A stretch of DNA of 17,586 bases from JAAZNV01 sp049297375 (GTDB lineage: Bacteria; Patescibacteriota; WWE3; UBA101185; UBA10185). A program made the position numbers and the translations under genes. The DNA lies in contig JBAQUF010000037.1 in assembly GCA_049297375.1 (NCBI GenBank), forward strand, positions 1 through 17,586, written 5' to 3'. This document shows positions 14,801 through 17,586 of this stretch, piece by piece. The notes under the pieces were generated by a model. It worked only from the letters and a program-made list of their open reading frames with translations, was not told the DNA's origin and ran no database searches. Within the stretch, counting starts at the first letter, position 1. Each line of letters begins with the position of its first letter.

Positions 14801-15730
14801 ATCTACTGCTCCTCCTCCAATAGCCCATGTTCCTGCAAAATCAAAATCTCCATCATATGAAATTTCTGAAGCTAGTTTTGTTTCATCAATTACCCCGTCT
14901 GCAATTACTGTGTGTAGTAAATCTGTTGCAGTAACTTCACCGTCTAGTTCTAAACTTTCCTCGAGTGTTGTTTTTGTTATTGTATCAATACCTAAGAGGT
15001 TATTCATTAGACCCGTGCCGTTAAAGGTTACACCAGTTGTTGTTATCCCTTGCTCAAATGTTACAGGTTTTTTAAAGAATACTGGAAGATTAAAATTTTG
15101 AATGAAGTCTGAAACTCTAATTCTTGCTGCTAATACTTCTGAGTAATTTATTCCGTTTTTGTTTTTAATTTCTTCTGATTTTAAAATTCCCAAAGTTTGA
15201 GGCAGAGAAGCTAAAGTGCCTTTAACTTGAGAGAATGACTTAGATAAATTCTTTGGAAAGTACAAGAGAGAAAAAGTGATAATTATAAAACTAGCTAGTG
15301 TAAAAGATTTTCTAAAACTTAGGTTATTTTCTGCCCCTAACTTTCTCACCTGTTTCTTTTCACGGACTGTACGTAATTTCTTAGGAGCCTTATCAGTATT
15401 TGTCATAATTGGTTTTATCTCTATGACCTCTGGTACAAAAACTGTTTTCTTTGCAACAGCTCTCCTTAACCTCTTTTCCTTAACAGGTAAATTTTTAATC
15501 TCGTTTAACTCTGATTTCAGCTGGTTGATAAGATCAAGTCTGTAGACCCTGTAATTGTTTCCTGGAATTCTTTCTGAAGAAATTTTACCTTCATCTTCTA
15601 AACGTCTGAGTGAGGAGGGGGATACCCCTAAAATTTTTGCAGCCTGAGAAACTTTTAGATAACTAAATCTATGAAAGTTATATCTTGAATCTATATTCTT
15701 TTTTGTATTTTCTTGGGCAGGCAGGCTCAT
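8846..15730 (-). CDS. Giant N-anchored surface protein: HTH, membrane helix, tail-fibre-like repeats, glycine-rich and beta-sandwich domains
   Basis: This 2294-residue protein starts with a MerR-like HTH (about 24-66: SYLKVSQAAKILGVSPSSLR), a basic linker, and one membrane helix (about 144-159, LASFIIITFSLLYF). The rest should lie outside the cell. It holds at least eight copies of a VGIGTTxPxxxLxV repeat, phage-tail-fibre-like segments (VIGVPYGGTGSSTLTQYGVL; IPRIVVDNKGRITSV), and a YG-I-Y/GIYNN repeat block at about 713-967. Next come a glycine-rich domain (about 1262-1488) set inside a carbohydrate-binding-like beta-sandwich (about 1243-1615, ending FYIDNLYS), and a beta domain at about 1805-1983. 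A short helical stretch (about 2080-2097) and a C-terminal beta region end the protein. No C-terminal sorting signal or membrane helix is seen. It is probably a fibrous adhesin or host-contact structure; that role is inference. The upstream promoter has a 5' UTR with a palindrome and no Shine-Dalgarno site. Confidence 0.88.
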   Translation of the reverse strand: MSLPAQENTKKNIDSRYNFHRFSYLKVSQAAKILGVSPSSLRRLEDEGKISSERIPGNNYRVYRLDLINQLKSELNEIKNLPVKEKRLRRAVAKKTVFVPEVIEIKPIMTNTDKAPKKLRTVREKKQVRKLGAENNLSFRKSFTLASFIIITFSLLYFPKNLSKSFSQVKGTLASLPQTLGILKSEEIKNKNGINYSEVLAARIRVSDFIQNFNLPVFFKKPVTFEQGITTTGVTFNGTGLMNNLLGIDTITKTTLEESLELDGEVTATDLLHTVIADGVIDETKLASEISYDGDFDFAGTWAIGGGAVDATAEELNLLSETTVTQGGIIFGDGTKLAQDIPSLFWDSVNKRLGIGTSNPTSQLTVTPNSAGAVQINPFGASTGSTGEIRFTELLSNGDNYIGFKSPDSLSENIIFTLPGSSAYEDYVLTWKPGNILTWSETSGDITAVGSMTSGIAFGDTSADNQWLGLGSLAGRIEFDDQGTDEVNILNANVGIGTSSPQYTLDVNGSINGITIATGNITAGTWSGSVIGVPYGGTGSSTLTQYGVLVGAGTGPITGILAGTTGQILLGITSNNPAFATLGGDATIAGDGTLTLALSGVTAGTYGDATHIPRIVVDNKGRITSVVNTTISYESPLTFSNGITRLSNDIKLGGTFTESTTLTTGNYDMIFNLSGTGEFRVQDNGSDVLFVSDSGNVGIGTTDPFSPLHVSHLFDSDTIDYTSSLYNYAEYGYTATQAYNTVFGFYNEFNVDSLNKNGKSLYPVSIYNDVYTNSSTMSSLTGIYNNMYIDKDTFVEDYGGIYGISNSLFVESNTSPEHSYITGLNMSTYYQPNVGSPKASSVKGIYNNVYVGNTASASTLGAADFSTVVGNNASVDNMYGLNSSVYTASSATATQAYGVYSSVLEFDSSSIDWAYSIYGYCGGATTCYGAYLESRSVGPTTNYGLYLTSGSASSNNYGIWGNAGDWILDENGSGLAGGTGAGGDLFFGESQNAALWYDGTNLKINPQVSGSGNLVLTNGNFLPGSNDSLNLGSDTARWADLFLGPGSLHIGSSSGTDEYLMAYDTTNDRLEFNFGGSGPAEMVINSSGNVGIGTTDPQSLLHIDGNVEIGTGSATRSLYAYNAARDYYGQLELYNLATGDTTLKTSFDSGDIILTPGTSGYVGIKTTSPKNALDVSGGMALGSYAGVNTSPIDGLIISGSVGIGTISPNDTLDVNGSIIATALQDSGKITRLSLGLLTESMEIDNMEYASDSSVQSTYTSSGGITSATGGTISTSGSATIHTFTTGGTLWVSGSGAAEVLVVAGGGGGGYAATQTSGGGGAGGLVYQATRNIIAGSYSATVGSGGAARNNGGNSTFDTITAIGGGRGGSYSLSGSAAATGGSGGGGAQSAAGAAATQTDSGGGTGYGYAGASGGVNYAGGGGGAGSAGTGSTGGVGKMYSISGSNVTYSKGGGGGEGTGASGNTPGSAGEGGRTAGSGANGVVIIRYIGAQLVGFSSSSTKNQGSYSLKATATQTYSLNSTLTKTVDPTLDFTGRTQIRFDLYASRTGSNIKIGFHDTGGTTTEITPDISSANTWETQTLDISEVSDANKNTIDKIIITIVNADAANTFYIDNLYSPGGDTTDGLAFITNSSERIRVENTGLVGIGTTTPTSLLDVAGTVQLRGTDGGTGLRVSSNGLVGIGTTDIVAALTVSYDSNNVATFKSSNPGTSGAYVLIEGISSAPANNDYVGRIYFRGNDSTGTVTNYNYLLSKATVVTNGSETSNFELYGMDNGAGNLAAYVTGAGTGYFDLGTNTFSPYYSYNFIPENMEKADFENGDVVILKPGTNKQIDFSTSSNDPLSYGVVHPPEGFGSIPEEFKETVMSEGEDINNIEDYPLVSVAHLGTAITKVYLNPGEKIDSGDAITSSSIERYGQKSQKAGTIIGKSMQEFDPVNLTCTPIPDISSVEWPEDPSKTNNDKPCFSLPDGSYIGKVMVFVNVSWYDPSLAITETGDLAIQGEDGTYQLVDTTTQEIVQNMGSFDTVKSANVEAGKIDAKEIFVNGIPLDQYLQDVLEETNTTEATQSTSSETISPEEGTSFLSQMEDLFNEFKDLMSTVGMTTQVDTEGNDRLVIDSNVNILGDVTLSDLNVMGNVQAGSITIDTIENSINVLGVSCYNPETDTKDNELCTDQTLYLQKTGSGNLDVFNGKLVIEPDGMVKLDGSIEVTGSIKTEKIIVDTTDYSSASAGKAIISKGETSIEIHTSAVTENSVIYVTPERPIAVGSKKTDIGEFEITIKEPETKDLPVNWIIVDLMN

Positions 15731-15746
15731 GTCAAAAAACTTTGCT

Positions 15747-15768
15747 AAGTATTGTTACAATAATACTT
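15747..15768 (-). promoter_or_regulatory. 22-nt palindrome in the 5' UTR of the giant gene
   Basis: Arms AAGTATT and AATACTT are perfect reverse complements, with further partial symmetry between them. The element lies between the promoter and the ATG, so it could be a DNA operator or an mRNA hairpin affecting translation. The right arm and flank (TACAATAATACTTG, 15756-15769 on the plus strand) recur exactly at 16134-16147. Confidence 0.5.
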
Positions 15769-15784
15769 GGTAGAGTTTAATATA

Positions 15785-15813
15785 ATTGTAGGAATGTTAC
15801 ATGTTCTTGTCAA
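15785..15813 (-). promoter_or_regulatory. Promoter of the giant surface-protein gene
   Basis: On the minus strand TTGACA (15813-15808), a spacer of exactly 17 nt and TACAAT (15790-15785). The predicted start is about 48 nt before the ATG, so this gene has a real but Shine-Dalgarno-free leader. Confidence 0.8.
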
Positions 15814-16601
15814 GTATTTTTATTTTACTGACAAGTTTTGATAAGGTTTTGAAACCTCATTTTACTCGATTGAACTTTGTCATATTGTTGGTGATAATTC
15901 TTTATAAATTTTGTCATATAAAATATCTTTGTTTTTTGCTTTTAAATTAGGCTTTTTGCCTTTAGGCAAATAGACCTATATACCCAAAATTTAGATTATT
16001 TTTATTAAAATTAATGTCCTTAATTTCTTTCCTTATTGATTATGTTAATTACTCTAATATCTGTTTATGTATATCAAGACAACGTTTTATAGTGAATTTT
16101 TAAATCACTAAACTTCGGAGATTGTCTTTTTAATACAATAATACTTGTTTGGTTCTACGTTGCTAGAAAATACAGTTACTTTATTAAGTCTCGTCTTTAT
16201 TTTTTTGATATTCGATATTCGATATAGGGAAATACTTTTGTAATGACTACTCTACACCCTTTACGTTTTTTGGTTTTCTAGAGATTTCTTTATGTAACTT
16301 AATTGAGTATACTATTTCATTAAATTTTCACTTTAAGTTAATCTTTTTTGCTTTAAATTTCATTTCAGAAATCAAGACCATAAGTTTAGACTCTCATTAC
16401 TTTTGACCTTATAGTTTAAAGGGATAAAAATTGCTTGGAAAACGTTTTTAAATTACTTGTCATAGTTTTATTATTCCTAGCACGGTATTTGGTAAGGTTT
16501 AATGCTTTCAATTTTACTCATGAGTATCATTTGTCATAGTTATTATAGCTAGTAAGAAATTTTGAATTAGGGGTTTCTTGTAAGCCTTTGCATTTGCATT
16601 A
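15814..16601. other. Long AT-rich intergenic region with short repeats, no gene found
   Basis: No credible ORF or known RNA is visible. Structures seen are four copies of TTGTCATA (15877, 15911, 16457, 16531), a hairpin TTTGCC-TTTA-GGCAAA (15955-15970), a short inverted repeat AGGTT-TTGA-AACCT (15844-15857), a GATATTC tandem (16207-16226), and the 14-mer at 16134-16147 shared with the giant gene's 5' UTR. The size is unusual for this gene-dense window, and it separates two divergent genes for surface proteins. Confidence 0.5.
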
Positions 16602-16630
16602 TTGATTGTTCCTCACTTTTTAATTATGAT
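16602..16630 (+). promoter_or_regulatory. Promoter of the c-like membrane protein gene
   Basis: TTGATT (16602-16607), a 17-nt spacer and TATGAT (16625-16630), followed by 8 nt and the ATG at 16639. The predicted leader is 0 to 2 nt. There is no Shine-Dalgarno site. Confidence 0.5.
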
Positions 16631-16638
16631 TAATATTA

Positions 16639-17403
16639 ATGTCCAAGTTAAAATGGATAAAAATATTTATCTTTTTGGTTCCGCTCTTGATTGTTGCTAA
16701 ATCCTTAGCTGTTTCTTATGAGGAAGCTGTATCTGTACCTTTTGCCGAAGGAGTTGGAAAAACAGGGGATATTATTAGCTACGTTGGCTCACAGTACACT
16801 TTATCATCTAAAATGTATGATTCTAATATGGTTGGTGTAGTAGTTGATAATCCAGCCGTATCCTTTGAGGATAGAACTTTAACAAATTCTAAACTGATAA
16901 CATCGGTTGGAGAGGTTCTTGTTAACGTTTCATCAAAATATGGAGACATAAAGGAGGGAGACTATGTTACAAGTTCTGATATTGCTGGTGTAGGAGTTAA
17001 GGCTTTGGAAAGCGGTCAGGTCTTGGGAATTGCTCTTGAAGATTTTAATAATTCTGGCAGTGAAGAAATAGGACAAGTATATGTACTATTGGATATAGAA
17101 ACAAGTTTTGTTGACGCTAGCATGAGTAAGAATTTATTGGATACACTGAAAAATAGTCTAACTTCTCCCTTTATGACACCAATAGAGGCATTAAGGTACC
17201 TTCTCGCAATAGCGATTGTATTTGCTTCATTTGTCATAGGATTCTCTTCGTTTGGAAAAATTACAGGTACTAGTGTAGAGGCTTTAGGCAGAAACCCTCT
17301 TGCAGGAGGAACTATTAGAAAAGTTATATTCTTTAACTTTGCAATGACATTTATAATTATGGCAATTGGTCTAGGTATTGCTTACCTTATACTTACTCTC
17401 TAG
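16639..17403 (+). CDS. Secreted beta domain fused to an ATP-synthase-subunit-c-like membrane hairpin
   Basis: The 254-residue protein begins with a signal peptide or anchor (KWIKIFIFLVPLLIVAKSLA). Residues about 27-155 form an extracytoplasmic beta domain that aligns by eye with residues about 1805-1983 of the giant surface protein. The C-terminal 70 residues resemble F0 subunit c: helix 1 (about 184-206), a polar loop TSVEALGRNPLAGG (211-224) with the RNP version of the R-Q/N-P loop, and helix 2 (about 228-253) ending MAIGLGIAYLIL. That ending matches the MIAVGLGLY of E. coli AtpE. The proton-carrying Asp/Glu of helix 2 is absent; by alignment it is Met236. Proton transport is therefore unlikely and a scaffold or ring-forming anchor is possible. 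It is not next to other ATP synthase genes in this window. The downstream partial gene may belong to the same group but has its own -10. Confidence 0.75.
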   Translation: MSKLKWIKIFIFLVPLLIVAKSLAVSYEEAVSVPFAEGVGKTGDIISYVGSQYTLSSKMYDSNMVGVVVDNPAVSFEDRTLTNSKLITSVGEVLVNVSSKYGDIKEGDYVTSSDIAGVGVKALESGQVLGIALEDFNNSGSEEIGQVYVLLDIETSFVDASMSKNLLDTLKNSLTSPFMTPIEALRYLLAIAIVFASFVIGFSSFGKITGTSVEALGRNPLAGGTIRKVIFFNFAMTFIIMAIGLGIAYLILTL

Positions 17404-17457
17404 TTTTGCATTATGTTAGTTTAGTGTCTATAACTAGATTATTAACTTTTCTATGCT

Positions 17458-17463
17458 TATAAT
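17458..17463 (+). promoter_or_regulatory. Consensus -10 for the last, leaderless gene
   Basis: TATAAT is followed by exactly 6 nt and ATG at 17470, the same spacing as at the TagA and dehydrogenase-like genes. No clear -35 is seen. Confidence 0.55.
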
Positions 17464-17469
17464 AACTAT

Positions 17470-17586
17470 ATGAATTTAAACCTGCCTATATACTTTACTG
17501 ATAAGTTCCTATTCACTGAGGACACACATTTAGTTGTTATTGCTTACTCATTATTTATCATTGCGCTTCTTCTTGCTGTGTATGCC
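17470..17586 (+). CDS. N-terminus of an unidentified membrane protein (3' truncated by the window edge)
   Basis: The frame from ATG 17470 stays open to the window end (39 codons). It has a short polar start (MNLNLPIYFTDKFLFTEDTH) and then a hydrophobic segment (LVVIAYSLFIIALLLAVYA) that should be a membrane helix. A TATAAT box 6 nt before the ATG supports the start. I do not recognise the family from this fragment. It lies 66 nt after the c-like gene on the same strand. Confidence 0.6.
   Translation, partial: MNLNLPIYFTDKFLFTEDTHLVVIAYSLFIIALLLAVYA

Noticed and set aside
8846..15730. Prophage tail-fibre locus
   Set aside because: Tail-fibre-like repeats are present, but no phage structural, packaging or integrase genes are nearby, and the protein has its own membrane anchor.
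15955..15970. Hairpin TTTGCC-TTTA-GGCAAA as a terminator
   Set aside because: No T tract follows on either strand and no gene ends nearby.
1..17586. CRISPR array or insertion sequence
   Set aside because: No regularly spaced repeats, transposase, or flanking inverted repeats with target duplication were seen.

Overview
The window is low-GC bacterial DNA with short intergenic gaps around most genes. It looks like a Candidate Phyla Radiation (Patescibacteria) genome, perhaps Microgenomates or Katanobacteria/WWE3; this is an inference from gene content. The clues are a very large surface protein anchored by an N-terminal membrane helix, a sortase, a PEGA/beta-propeller membrane protein, a divergent TagA-type glycosyltransferase, isolated single tRNA genes with encoded CCA, and many genes lacking a Shine-Dalgarno site. 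The 11 complete stop codons visible are 9 TAA and 2 TAG, with no TGA.

Layout. 1-426: C-terminal part of a DUF4349-type membrane protein. 529-603: tRNA-Arg(CCU). 647-1567: a 2-hydroxyacid dehydrogenase homologue that lacks the catalytic residues. 1644-1719: tRNA-Pro(CGG). 1748-1821: two tandem hairpins plus a competing third, just before a sortase (1865-2554). The sortase converges on a PEGA/propeller protein (2557-3768, minus). 3832-4746: TagA/WecG-like glycosyltransferase. 4814-5710: an HTH protein with an acidic linker and a folded C-terminal domain. 5722-5870: a consensus promoter with nested inverted repeats driving a rod-shaped structured RNA of about 90 nt. 5959-7224: a GH57-like protein that has lost its catalytic motifs. 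7225-7690: a gap ending in a strong terminator. 7691-8821, minus strand: rplJ-rplL with an L10-type leader, an attenuator and a promoter. 8846-15730, minus strand: a 2294-residue surface protein. 15731-16638: a long AT-rich gap. 16639-17403: a secreted beta domain fused to an ATP-synthase-subunit-c-like hairpin. 17470-end: start of a small membrane protein.

Two themes link the genes. The first is the cell envelope. The sortase, PEGA protein, TagA enzyme, giant fibre-like protein and c-like membrane protein all act at or outside the membrane, and the last two share a homologous beta domain. The second is gene expression. At least five genes have a -10 element 6 to 8 nt before the start codon, so their mRNAs should be leaderless or nearly so. 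The ribosomal-protein operon instead has Shine-Dalgarno sites and a long regulatory leader. Two enzyme families appear here as catalytically degenerate versions, which suggests binding or structural roles.

All family names come from reading motifs by eye; no database search was run.
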